Below are positions 9,030 through 19,082 of a stretch of DNA of 64,000 nt, in pieces. Within the stretch, counting starts at the first letter, position 1, and each line of letters starts with the position of its first letter. Made by a program: the position numbers and the translations under genes. The DNA is from Tateyamaria omphalii. Lineage in GTDB: Bacteria; Pseudomonadota; Alphaproteobacteria; Rhodobacterales; Rhodobacteraceae. The notes below the pieces were generated by a model that worked only from the letters and a program-made list of their open reading frames with translations, searched no databases and had not been told where the DNA came from. The DNA is taken from positions 620,001 through 684,000 of the forward strand of contig NZ_CP019312.1 in NCBI RefSeq assembly GCF_001969365.1, in the 5' to 3' direction.

Positions 9030-9094
9030 ATCCCCCACAAGATATGGGAGGCACGATGCCTCAACCCCGATCCTGAGTAAAGCGGCGATCCCCG

Positions 9095-9727
9095 CTATTT
9101 GGTGCCAAACATTCGATCCCCGGCATCGCCAAGGCCCGGAACGATATAGCCAATGTCGTTCAACTGATCGTCAACGGCTGCGGTGACGATGGGCACGTCC
9201 GGATGCGCCACTTTCATCCGGGCGATTCCCTCCGGTGCGGCCAACAGGCACAAAAACCGGATGTTGGTCGCGCCAGCCGCCTTTAACCTGTCGATGGCGG
9301 CGGCAGAGGAGTTGCCGGTGGCCAGCATCGGATCAACCGCAATGACCAACCGATCCTCCAATGCTTCGGGCACCTTGAAGTAATACTCGACCGGCTGCAG
9401 CGTCTCTTCGTCCCGGTACAATCCGACAAATCCGACCCGTGCTGACGGAATCAATTCCAGTACCCCGTCCAGCAGCCCATTGCCCGCGCGCAGGATCGAA
9501 ATCAGCGCCAGTTTCTTGCCGTCGAGCGTCGGCGCATCCATCGCCTGCATGGGCGTGTCAATCCGCTTGGTGGTCATCGGCAAACCGCGCGTCACCTCAT
9601 AGGCCAAAAGCTGCGAAATCTCGCGCAAGAGCTGCCGGAACACGGCTGTCGGGGTGTCCCTGTCACGCATGATGGTCAGCTTGTGCTGCACAAGCGGGTG
9701 GTCAACGACGGTCAGATGATCGGACAT
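9095..9727 (-). CDS. upp: Uracil phosphoribosyltransferase
   Basis: A 210-residue type I PRTase converting uracil and PRPP to UMP. It shows [18 protein letters not shown] and the PRPP loop [19 protein letters not shown], and ends with the C-terminal [13 protein letters not shown] typical of Upp. The start MSDHLTVV is preceded by AGGAGCC; the open frame continues upstream but without family similarity. It lies 144 nt downstream of deoB in the same orientation, with a repeat-type hairpin between, so salvage genes are grouped but upp may have its own promoter. Confidence 0.96.
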   Translation of the reverse strand: MSDHLTVVDHPLVQHKLTIMRDRDTPTAVFRQLLREISQLLAYEVTRGLPMTTKRIDTPMQAMDAPTLDGKKLALISILRAGNGLLDGVLELIPSARVGFVGLYRDEETLQPVEYYFKVPEALEDRLVIAVDPMLATGNSSAAAIDRLKAAGATNIRFLCLLAAPEGIARMKVAHPDVPIVTAAVDDQLNDIGYIVPGLGDAGDRMFGTK

Positions 9728-9787
9728 GGGCGCGGCTCCTTTGCTGCAAACGTTCTGCAACGCGCCGTTCGGTTCCACAATCCCTGT

Positions 9788-9846
9788 CTTCTTCTCTTTG
9801 CAAATACGGCGGGGGAGGCGCATCGCGCCGGGGGCAGCGCCCCCCA
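9788..9846 (-). repeat. Dispersed hairpin-plus-tag repeat between deoB and upp
   Basis: Read on the minus strand after the deoB stop: a GGGGGC/GCCCCC hairpin (9830-9844), a second G/C-rich segment, then the tag CCGTATTTGCAAAGAGAAGA (9788-9809). It belongs to the family of tags found at eight other sites here and is placed like a terminator for deoB. Confidence 0.6.
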
Positions 9847-9871
9847 AACCATGCCGTGCGCCGTCAGGCGC

Positions 9872-11041
9872 TCATTTGGGTGACACGCCAAGATGCCGCG
9901 CCACCAGATGGGCCACATCCTGAAACCCGATCAACCCCAGCGGCGCGCCGTCACTGCCATGGACCAGCACCGGCACCCGTTCGCGGGTATGGTCGGTGCC
10001 GACCCAGGTGGGGTCATTGCCGTGATCTGCCGTCAACACCAGCAGGTCATCGTCGCGCAACCGTGGCAGCATCCGACCGATCTCGGCATCGAACCATTCC
10101 AGATGGCGGGCATAGCCCGACACATCCCTGCGGTGACCATAAAGACTGTCGAATTCCACGAAATTGGCAAAGGTCAGGCTGCCGTCTTCGGCCTCATCAA
10201 CCAGATCAGACAGATGCCGCATCAGGTCCACATCCGCCCCTTTGCGCACCGCGTCAAAGCCCTGCATGGAGAAAATGTCGCCCACCTTGCCCACACCGTA
10301 CACGCGGCGGCCTGCATCCTGCACCCAGTTGGTCAGGATCGGCGCGGGCGGTGTGATGGCAAAGTCACGGCGATTCACGGTCCGCTCAAATGCGCCATCT
10401 TCCCCGACAAAGGGCCGCGCAATCACACGACCGACGCGCATGCCGTGCAGCGCGGGCGCCACGGAACGGCACAGGTCCAAAAGCCGCTCCAGCCCGAAAT
10501 GCGTCTCATGTGCCGCGATCTGAAACACGCTGTCGGCAGAGGTATAGCAGATGGGCTGCCCGCTTCGCACATGCTCGGCCCCCAAATCGGCAATGATGCG
10601 CGTGCCCGACGCATGGCAATTGCCCAGTATCCCGTCTGTGCCCGCCGCAGCACATACCGCCTCAACCACATGATCGGGAAAGGCAGGCACCGCATCCGGA
10701 AAGTAATGCCACTCCCAAGGCACCGGCACACCGGCCAGTTCCCAATGGCCCGAAGGGGTATCCTTGCCCCGCGACACCTCGGTCGCCGCACCCCATGGGC
10801 CTTGCGTCACTTGCTCACCATTGGCCCGGGCCATCGCATCGAACACTCCCAGCGCCGCCAGATGCGGCAGGGCCAACGGCCCACTGCGCCCGTCCTCGGC
10901 CTCACCTGCGGCACAGGCCTCCGCAATATGCCCCAGCGTGTTGGCGCCCGTATCCGGCATATCGCCGTTGAAATAGTCGCCCGCATCCGGCGCGCCGCCA
11001 ATCCCGACGGAATCCATGACGACAAGGAACGCGCGCGCCAT
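9872..11041 (-). CDS. deoB: Phosphopentomutase
   Basis: A 389-residue alkaline-phosphatase-superfamily enzyme interconverting (deoxy)ribose-1- and -5-phosphate in nucleoside catabolism. The metal site begins with VVMDSVGIGGAPDA at the N-terminus and is completed by LTADHGNDPTWVGTDHTRE near the C-terminus. The start MARAFLVV shares one base with the deoA stop (TGATG), indicating translational coupling. It is the last gene of cdd-deoA-deoB. Confidence 0.97.
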   Translation of the reverse strand: MARAFLVVMDSVGIGGAPDAGDYFNGDMPDTGANTLGHIAEACAAGEAEDGRSGPLALPHLAALGVFDAMARANGEQVTQGPWGAATEVSRGKDTPSGHWELAGVPVPWEWHYFPDAVPAFPDHVVEAVCAAAGTDGILGNCHASGTRIIADLGAEHVRSGQPICYTSADSVFQIAAHETHFGLERLLDLCRSVAPALHGMRVGRVIARPFVGEDGAFERTVNRRDFAITPPAPILTNWVQDAGRRVYGVGKVGDIFSMQGFDAVRKGADVDLMRHLSDLVDEAEDGSLTFANFVEFDSLYGHRRDVSGYARHLEWFDAEIGRMLPRLRDDDLLVLTADHGNDPTWVGTDHTRERVPVLVHGSDGAPLGLIGFQDVAHLVARHLGVSPK

Positions 11042-12348
11042 CAGCCGACCCGCTCGGCAATCAGCTCCGGCACCGCCGGGGCCTGCGCGCCAACGGTGAT
11101 GGCGGCCCGCACCGCAGCCTCTGCCCGGTCCGCATCGGCAAACCGCGCCGCGTGGACAACACACAGCGGCTGCCCCTTCGCTACCTTGGTCCCCAGACGC
11201 AGAACATCCGACAGGCCAACAGCGGGGTTGATCACGTCGCTCTCAACCTTGCGACCGCCCCCCAGATCCACAACAGCCAGCCCCAACGCCTCGCCATCAA
11301 TCGCGCTCACATAGCCCGGCCCCCGCGCGGTGATCTCGCGAATGACGGTGGCCTCGGGCAAAAAGCGCGACCAGTTCTCGGTGAACTGCATTGGCCCGCC
11401 CATGGCCGTGATCATCATGCCAAACCGCTCTGCCGCACGCCCGTCGGCGATGGCGGCGACGATGGCGTCAGCCCCGCTTTGCACATCCTTCGCCAAACCA
11501 CCATTCGCCAACAGTACGCCGCCCAGGGCGGCGGAAATCTCGACAAGTGGCCCTTGCACGGTCCCGCTCAGCACCCGCATCACCTCGGCCACCTCCAGCG
11601 CGTTGCCCAAGGCAGGGGCCAGCGGCTGCGACATGTCGGTGATCAGGGCGGTGGTCTTGCACCCGGCGGCGTTTGCCGTCTTGACCAGCGCATCGGCCAG
11701 CGCGCGGGCATCGCTGGCATCCTTCATGAATGCGCCAGAGCCGACCTTCACATCCAGCACCAGACCATCCAGACCCGCGGCAAGCTTCTTCGACAGGATC
11801 GAGGCCGTGATCAGGTCCATGCTCTCGACCGTCGCCGTGACGTCCCGGATCGCATAAAGCCGCTTGTCCGCAGGGGCCACCGTCGCCGTAGCACCGACAA
11901 TGGCGCAGCCCGCCCGCGCCATCACATCCCTCAGCCGCCGTTCGCTCAACTGCGTCGACACGCCCGGAATGGCATCCAGCTTGTCCAGCGTACCGCCAGT
12001 ATGGCCGAGCCCCCGTCCCGAAATCATCGGAACATAGGCACCACATGCCGCAAGGGCAGGGGCCAGAACAAGGCTCACGCAATCGCCCACACCGCCTGTT
12101 GAATGCTTGTCCAGCACCGGGCCATCCACATCCCAGTCCAGTACCTGACCGCTGTCGCGCATGGCGATGGTCAGGGCCACCCGGCCCACATCACCCAATC
12201 CGTTCAGGCACACCGCCATGGCAAAGGCGCCCGCCTGTGCATCCGTCACCGACCCGTCGGCCAATCCTTGGGCAAACCACGCCAACTCGTCCCGCGACGG
12301 CGTCTGACGCTGGCGCAGCTTGGCAATAATCGACCGCGCGTCGCTCAT
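11041..12348 (-). CDS. deoA: Thymidine phosphorylase
   Basis: A 435-residue enzyme cleaving thymidine or deoxyuridine with phosphate to base plus deoxyribose-1-phosphate. It shows the phosphate-binding KHSTGGVGD and the family signature SGRGLGHTGGTLDKLDAIPG. Length matches bacterial DeoA. It overlaps cdd by 4 bases (ATGA) and deoB by one, a compact salvage operon producing deoxyribose-5-phosphate for central metabolism. Confidence 0.97.
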   Translation of the reverse strand: MSDARSIIAKLRQRQTPSRDELAWFAQGLADGSVTDAQAGAFAMAVCLNGLGDVGRVALTIAMRDSGQVLDWDVDGPVLDKHSTGGVGDCVSLVLAPALAACGAYVPMISGRGLGHTGGTLDKLDAIPGVSTQLSERRLRDVMARAGCAIVGATATVAPADKRLYAIRDVTATVESMDLITASILSKKLAAGLDGLVLDVKVGSGAFMKDASDARALADALVKTANAAGCKTTALITDMSQPLAPALGNALEVAEVMRVLSGTVQGPLVEISAALGGVLLANGGLAKDVQSGADAIVAAIADGRAAERFGMMITAMGGPMQFTENWSRFLPEATVIREITARGPGYVSAIDGEALGLAVVDLGGGRKVESDVINPAVGLSDVLRLGTKVAKGQPLCVVHAARFADADRAEAAVRAAITVGAQAPAVPELIAERVG

Positions 12349-12743
12349 TTGTCGCCGTCCATATGGGCCGCGCCAAACGCACCGGGCAGCAATTCGGCCA
12401 GCGTCATCACCTGCTCGATGCCCCCGGTCGTGGCCATGGTCACGCGCACATCACCAGCGCCAAACTCGGCCAGCTTCTGACGACACCCACCGCATGGGGT
12501 CACCGGCATCGGACTGCCCGCCACGACATAGGCTTCCATGATCCGTCCTTGCCCCGCCGCAACCATCGCCGCAATGGCACCCGCTTCGGCACAGGTCCCC
12601 TCCGGGTAGGCCACGTTTTCCACATTGCAGCCCACAAACACGGTGCCGTCACCCGCGCGCAGCGCGGCCCCCACCTTGAAATTCGAATAGGGCGCGTGCG
12701 CGTTGTCCCGCACCTTCAGCGCCGCCGCTTTCAACTCGTCCAT
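12345..12743 (-). CDS. cdd: Cytidine deaminase
   Basis: A 132-residue homotetrameric-type zinc deaminase converting (deoxy)cytidine to (deoxy)uridine. Visible: HAPYSNFKVGAAL, zinc ligand Cys51 and catalytic Glu53 in GTCAEAGAI, and zinc ligands Cys84 and Cys87 in TPCGGCRQ. It is the first gene of the cdd-deoA-deoB operon; its promoter must lie in the 70-nt gap after the bicupin gene or further upstream. Confidence 0.96.
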   Translation of the reverse strand: MDELKAAALKVRDNAHAPYSNFKVGAALRAGDGTVFVGCNVENVAYPEGTCAEAGAIAAMVAAGQGRIMEAYVVAGSPMPVTPCGGCRQKLAEFGAGDVRVTMATTGGIEQVMTLAELLPGAFGAAHMDGDK

Positions 12744-12771
12744 ACTGACCCTCTTGTCCGGACCCCGACCC

Positions 12772-12816
12772 TAGCCAAAGGGCGTTTCCTTGGCCACTGC
12801 ATAAACAGTTTGGCTA
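12772..12816. terminator. Long-loop hairpin at the end of the bicupin gene
   Basis: TAGCCAAA (12772-12779) and TTTGGCTA (12809-12816) form 8-bp arms around a 29-nt loop; the right arm includes the bicupin stop codon. It separates this gene from cdd. Confidence 0.35.
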
Positions 12817-13899
12817 AGGCAGTTCGGTTGTAAACACGCCGGGCAGGGACACCTCCAACACCTCAATATCCTCCGACAGATCCGCATAGCGCGTCGCCAT
12901 CCCCGGCGGCACCACAAACGCATCCCCCGCCCCGAGCGAAAACGGCGTCCGCCCCTGGCCCTCAAGCGTCATCGACCCCTCCATCACAAAGGTGAACAGG
13001 ATGTCACTGTCATGCACGGCCCAGGCCGTATCACCCGCGCTCCGGCGCGCCACGGTCACGCCAGCCACCCCCTGCGTGCCCTCCGCAATCCCGGTATCGC
13101 GTGCCTCAAACCCCGGCAGGCGAAAGGGCCCCCAAACGGCCCCATCCACCCTGTGATGGACAAAGCGCTGCCCCTGAAATCGCCGCCCGGGCCGCGCCGG
13201 GCCATTGGGCAGCTCCATCTCGTGATCAATGGTGGTTACATGCTCCGCAGGCACCCCAATCTCGATCACCTCGATATTGTCGCTGGCGTAAAGCACCCGG
13301 TGCCGGATCTCGGGCGGTTGGATCACGCAACACCCGGCCTCCAGCCGAAACGGCTCCCCCTGATCCTCATAGACCAGATCGACCCACCCCTTGTAGCAAA
13401 AGATCAATTGAAACCCGACCGTATGGTAATGCACCATGTCAGGCACGGGGCCGCCATCCGGAATGCGAATGTGGCTCGCGATAATGGACCCACCCAATCG
13501 GTCCGGGATCAGATCCCGGTAATGCATGCCCGCCCGGCCAATGACCCATGGCGCCTGATCGGCAAGCCGCCGCACGACAAAACTGTGCACAGTCTCAGGC
13601 ATCAGCAAAGGCGGATTCAACACGTCAATTTCAACCCGCGTGCCATTCGGCGCGACCAGATCGCGCGCTCCATCCGCAAACCCGTCCGGATCGTCGGTCA
13701 ATATACGCAACATGCCGGGTGGCTCACTGGCCCCGGCCTCGATCCGTATCCGCAAACCATGGCCGGAAAACACCGCAACAGACGGATCATCCGCAGGATA
13801 GATCATATCCATCCGCATCCCCAACACGTTGGTAAAAAACGGAATGTCGTCGCGCAACGCCTGCGTCGGCAACCGTATCTCTGCGCGAACCTCAGCCAT
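12814..13899 (-). CDS. VOC domain fused to two cupin domains
   Basis: A 361-residue three-domain protein. Residues about 1-110 look like a glyoxalase/VOC unit (FFTNVLGMRMDMIYPADDPSVAVFSGHGLRIRIE, then a PNGTRVEI strand). Residues about 150-245 form one cupin (MVHYHTVGFQLIFCYKGW, with EIRHRVLYAS), and about 265-355 a second (DSDILFTFVMEGSMTLEGQG, GDAFVVPPGMATRY). Cupin metal ligands seem only partly kept: His residues in VHYHT and RHR are seen in the first, while the second lacks an obvious HxH. Function is unknown; candidates are a dioxygenase, isomerase or sugar-binding sensor. The start MAEVRAEI follows AAGGGGATTGGG. Confidence 0.7.
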   Translation of the reverse strand: MAEVRAEIRLPTQALRDDIPFFTNVLGMRMDMIYPADDPSVAVFSGHGLRIRIEAGASEPPGMLRILTDDPDGFADGARDLVAPNGTRVEIDVLNPPLLMPETVHSFVVRRLADQAPWVIGRAGMHYRDLIPDRLGGSIIASHIRIPDGGPVPDMVHYHTVGFQLIFCYKGWVDLVYEDQGEPFRLEAGCCVIQPPEIRHRVLYASDNIEVIEIGVPAEHVTTIDHEMELPNGPARPGRRFQGQRFVHHRVDGAVWGPFRLPGFEARDTGIAEGTQGVAGVTVARRSAGDTAWAVHDSDILFTFVMEGSMTLEGQGRTPFSLGAGDAFVVPPGMATRYADLSEDIEVLEVSLPGVFTTELP

Positions 13900-13908
13900 C
13901 CCAATCCC

Positions 13909-13966
13909 CTTCATTTCGCCAAATAAACCGCGGGGGCGTTGCGAATGCAACGGGGGCTGGCCCCCC
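13909..13966 (-). repeat. Dispersed hairpin-plus-tag repeat between bicupin gene and maeB
   Basis: Minus-strand reading gives hairpins (GGGGG/CCCCC, and CGTTGC/GCAACG at 13937-13952) followed by the tag GCGGTTTATTTGGCGAAATG and AAG, ending 10 nt before the bicupin start codon. No gene ends here, so this copy cannot be a simple terminator; it supplies part of the leader of the bicupin gene. Confidence 0.6.
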
Positions 13967-14028
13967 AAAAAATATCGTGCGCGCAGCGCTCATTAGGATC
14001 ACGCTTGAACAATATGACCAAACGTCAA

Positions 14029-14062
14029 TTGGCGGCTCTTGAAAAATAGTTTAACGCTAAAC
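14029..14062 (+). promoter_or_regulatory. Candidate maeB promoter with overlapping palindrome
   Basis: TTGGCG (14029-14034) and TAACGC (14052-14057) are spaced by 17 bp. The -10 lies inside the inverted repeat GTTTA-ACGC-TAAAC (14049-14062), which would allow a repressor to block it. The start codon is 27 nt downstream. Confidence 0.35.
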
Positions 14063-14088
14063 CAAATCCGAACACCCGAGGGGATTCC

Positions 14089-16362
<2,274 letters not shown>

Positions 16363-16387
16363 GCGCGGCGCCTGTTCCAAGCGGACA

Positions 16388-16433
16388 GGGGCGGCACCCC
16401 CGCCCCCGGCGGCGCCTTTCCCCGGAATTTTTT
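16388..16433 (+). terminator. Candidate maeB terminator
   Basis: GGGGCGG (16388-16394) pairs with CCGCCCC (16400-16406) around CACCC. A T-run (AATTTTTTG) follows only about 20 nt later, so its strength is uncertain. Confidence 0.4.
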
Positions 16434-16511
16434 GAGACAGAGAAGGACGTAACGGACTTTCACTGCGCTGTCGCCATACCCATATGCAACCGGAGATAGG
16501 CAGGAGATGTC

Positions 16512-16772
16512 ATGAAATTTTTTGCAGCAGCTTTGATTTTTGTTTTTCTAGCGGCCTGTGCCGACACTGTATCCGAGACAAGCGGTACGTTCACGGCCCG
16601 CGGTGAGACCTACCCAACCACGACCCGCCAATTCCAGCGCGCGGATGGCAGCACCTATTCCCGCATGACGATCCAGGTGGGGGCCGAGCGGGTCAGCTGC
16701 ATCCCCGGCAACCGCGCTGATTGTGAAACCGCGCTCATCGACACCTATAACCGCGACCGCGGCGCATTCTAG
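16512..16772 (+). CDS. Small lipoprotein, first of a tandem pair
   Basis: An 86-residue lipoprotein with a hydrophobic signal and lipobox LAAC (Cys16), so it is lipid-anchored in the cell envelope. The mature part is about 70 residues with two further cysteines (SCIPGNRADCE) that could form a disulfide. The coding start is unusually AT-rich (Phe-rich codons) relative to neighbours. It resembles the next gene, 14 nt downstream. Function is unknown. Confidence 0.75.
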   Translation: MKFFAAALIFVFLAACADTVSETSGTFTARGETYPTTTRQFQRADGSTYSRMTIQVGAERVSCIPGNRADCETALIDTYNRDRGAF

Positions 16773-16786
16773 GGAAGACCAACGTC

Positions 16787-17044
16787 ATGATCATGCGTGT
16801 GACCACCATTCTTGCGCTGTCTCTGGCCCTCGCGGCCTGTACGGAGGTTGTGTCGGAACAGGACACAACCTTCACCTATCGCGGCGACGTCTACCGGGCC
16901 GTGATCCGCGACTACGATGCAAACGGCCGCACTTTCACCAAGCGCGTCGTCTATGACGGCAACCGCGCTGTCAGTTGCTCGGCCACCGACGATCTCGATT
17001 GTGCCGCCGCCATTTCCTACGAGCGTCTCGACAGCAACGACTGA
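16787..17044 (+). CDS. Small lipoprotein, second of a tandem pair
   Basis: An 85-residue lipoprotein with lipobox LAAC. The mature part aligns with the preceding gene: AC..VVSE...TF..RG..Y, then AVSCSATDDLDC against RVSCIPGNRADC, with the same two cysteines eight residues apart. The pair therefore looks like a tandem duplication that has diverged strongly. ATG at 16787 or 16793 both fit. Function is unknown; the gene is followed 112 nt later by prpE. Confidence 0.75.
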   Translation: MIMRVTTILALSLALAACTEVVSEQDTTFTYRGDVYRAVIRDYDANGRTFTKRVVYDGNRAVSCSATDDLDCAAAISYERLDSND

Positions 17045-17156
17045 CATTCTGGCCCACCGGGCGTGATTTTCTGCCACTGTTGGCGCTCACGGCCCTTGCC
17101 CCTGCCACCTGTCGCCGCGTAACCCTGCGCAGAACGACGACGGAGGAGGATCGGCC

Positions 17157-19046
17157 ATGGGCTACCGCGCGGAATATGACAGTTGGAAAGCGGACCCCGA
17201 AGGATGGTGGATGCAGGCGGCTCAGGCCATTGACTGGGTCAAGGCACCAACACGGGCGCTCAGCCAGCGGGGCGAGAACCTCTATGAATGGTTCTCCGAC
17301 GCCGAGGTGAACACCTGCTGGAACGCCGTCGACCGCCATGTCGAAGCAGGCCGGGGCGACCAGACCGCCATCATCTATGACAGCCCGATCACCGGGGCAA
17401 AGTCCAAGACCTCCTACGCCGAATTGCAAACCCAGGTCGTGTCACTGGCCGGTGCGTTGGCGGCACGGGGCGTGACCATGGGCGACCGGGTCATCATCTA
17501 CATGCCCATGGTCCCCGAAGCGTTGGTGGCCATGCTCGCCTGCGCCCGCATCGGGGCCATCCATTCGGTTGTGTTCGGTGGGTTCGCGGCCAACGAACTG
17601 GCGGTACGCATCGACGATTGCACGCCAAAGGCGATCATCGCCGCGTCCTGCGGGCTCGAACCGGGACGCACGGTGGAATACAAACCGCTCCTCGACGGCG
17701 CCATCGACCTGGCCGACCATACACCCGACCTTTGCGTCATCCTGCAACGGGACGCATGCCCCTGCGCGCTCGGCCCCCGTGACGTGGACTGGCACGCCGT
17801 CCAAAAGGACGTGACACCCGCCGATTGCGTCCCCGTGCCCGGCAATCACCCCGCCTACATCCTCTACACCTCCGGCACCACCGGCGCGCCCAAAGGCGTC
17901 GTGCGGGCCACCGCAGGCCACCTTGTGGCGCTGAACTGGACGATGAAAAACATCTACCAGATGAACCCGGGCGAGGTGTTCTGGGCCGCCTCAGACGTGG
18001 GCTGGGTCGTGGGTCACAGCTACATCTGCTACGCGCCCCTGATCCACGGCAACACCACCATCGTGTTCGAGGGCAAACCGGTCGGCACCCCCGACGCGGG
18101 CACCTTCTGGCGCGTGATCGAAGAACACGACGTCAAATCCTTCTTCACCGCCCCCACCGCCATCCGCGCCGTAAAACGCGAGGATCCCAAGGGCGAATAC
18201 CGCGCCAAATACGACCTGTCGGGTCTGCGCGCGCTCTACCTGGCTGGGGAACGGGCCGACCCCGACACCATCGAATGGGCGCAAAACATCCTGGACGTGC
18301 CCGTTTATGACCACTGGTGGCAGACCGAAACCGGCTACACCATCGCGGGCAACCCCGCAGGGCTCGAGGCGCTGCCTGTGAAAATCGGCTCCCCCACCGT
18401 CGCCATGCCCGGCTACGATGTGCAGATCCTCGACGACGCGGGCCACCCCGTCGCACCGGGCGAGTTGGGCGCCATCGCCGTCAAACTGCCGCTGCCCCCC
18501 GGCACGCTGCCCACGCTCTGGAACGCCGAGGATCGGTTCATCAAATCATACCTCCACACCTTCCCCGGCTATTACGAAACGGGCGATGCCGGCATGATGG
18601 ACGAAGACGGCTACCTCTACATCATGGCGCGCACCGATGACGTGATCAACGTGGCAGGCCACCGGCTCTCGACGGGCGCGATGGAGGAAGTGCTCGCAGG
18701 CCATCCAGACGTCGCCGAATGCGCGGTCGTTGGCGTCACCGACCAGCTCAAGGGGCAATCGCCCGTCGGCCTCCTCTGCCTCACCACCGGCGTGAACCGT
18801 GCCCATGACGAGATTGTCGCCGAATGCGTCAAGCGCGTGCGCGACCAGATCGGCCCGGTCGCCGCCTTCAAACAGGCCGTCGTCGTGGACCGTCTGCCCA
18901 AGACGCGCTCGGGCAAGATCCTGCGCGGTACAGTCGTGAAAATCGCCGACAGCGAGGCGTTCAAGATGCCCGCCACCATCGACGACCCGGCCATCCTGGA
19001 CGAGATCAAGGACGCGCTGCAAACCATCGGCTACGCCAAAGGATAG
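17157..19046 (+). CDS. prpE: Propionyl-CoA synthetase
   Basis: A 629-residue ANL-family ligase activating propionate (and probably acrylate or related short acids) with ATP and CoA. Motifs: AMP-binding YTSGTTGAPKGVVR, VYDHWWQTETG (characteristic of the acetyl/propionyl-CoA synthetase branch), YYETGDAGMMDEDGY, and the catalytic C-terminal Lys in LPKTRSGKILRGT. The N-terminal domain (residues 1-55) is of the acetyl-CoA synthetase type. ATG at 17157 follows GGAGGATC. In a DMSP-degrading organism it could salvage C3 acids downstream of dddL, which is inference. Confidence 0.93.
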   Translation: MGYRAEYDSWKADPEGWWMQAAQAIDWVKAPTRALSQRGENLYEWFSDAEVNTCWNAVDRHVEAGRGDQTAIIYDSPITGAKSKTSYAELQTQVVSLAGALAARGVTMGDRVIIYMPMVPEALVAMLACARIGAIHSVVFGGFAANELAVRIDDCTPKAIIAASCGLEPGRTVEYKPLLDGAIDLADHTPDLCVILQRDACPCALGPRDVDWHAVQKDVTPADCVPVPGNHPAYILYTSGTTGAPKGVVRATAGHLVALNWTMKNIYQMNPGEVFWAASDVGWVVGHSYICYAPLIHGNTTIVFEGKPVGTPDAGTFWRVIEEHDVKSFFTAPTAIRAVKREDPKGEYRAKYDLSGLRALYLAGERADPDTIEWAQNILDVPVYDHWWQTETGYTIAGNPAGLEALPVKIGSPTVAMPGYDVQILDDAGHPVAPGELGAIAVKLPLPPGTLPTLWNAEDRFIKSYLHTFPGYYETGDAGMMDEDGYLYIMARTDDVINVAGHRLSTGAMEEVLAGHPDVAECAVVGVTDQLKGQSPVGLLCLTTGVNRAHDEIVAECVKRVRDQIGPVAAFKQAVVVDRLPKTRSGKILRGTVVKIADSEAFKMPATIDDPAILDEIKDALQTIGYAKG

Positions 19047-19064
19047 GGCCAAAGGCCAGTGTAC

Positions 19065-19082
19065 GGCGGATCAGGATCCGCC
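19065..19082. terminator. Bidirectional hairpin between prpE and the cyclase gene
   Basis: GGCGGATC-AG-GATCCGCC lies exactly between the two convergent stops and is followed by TTACG. It is one of several hairpins here ending in CGCCTTAC-like sequence. Confidence 0.6.
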
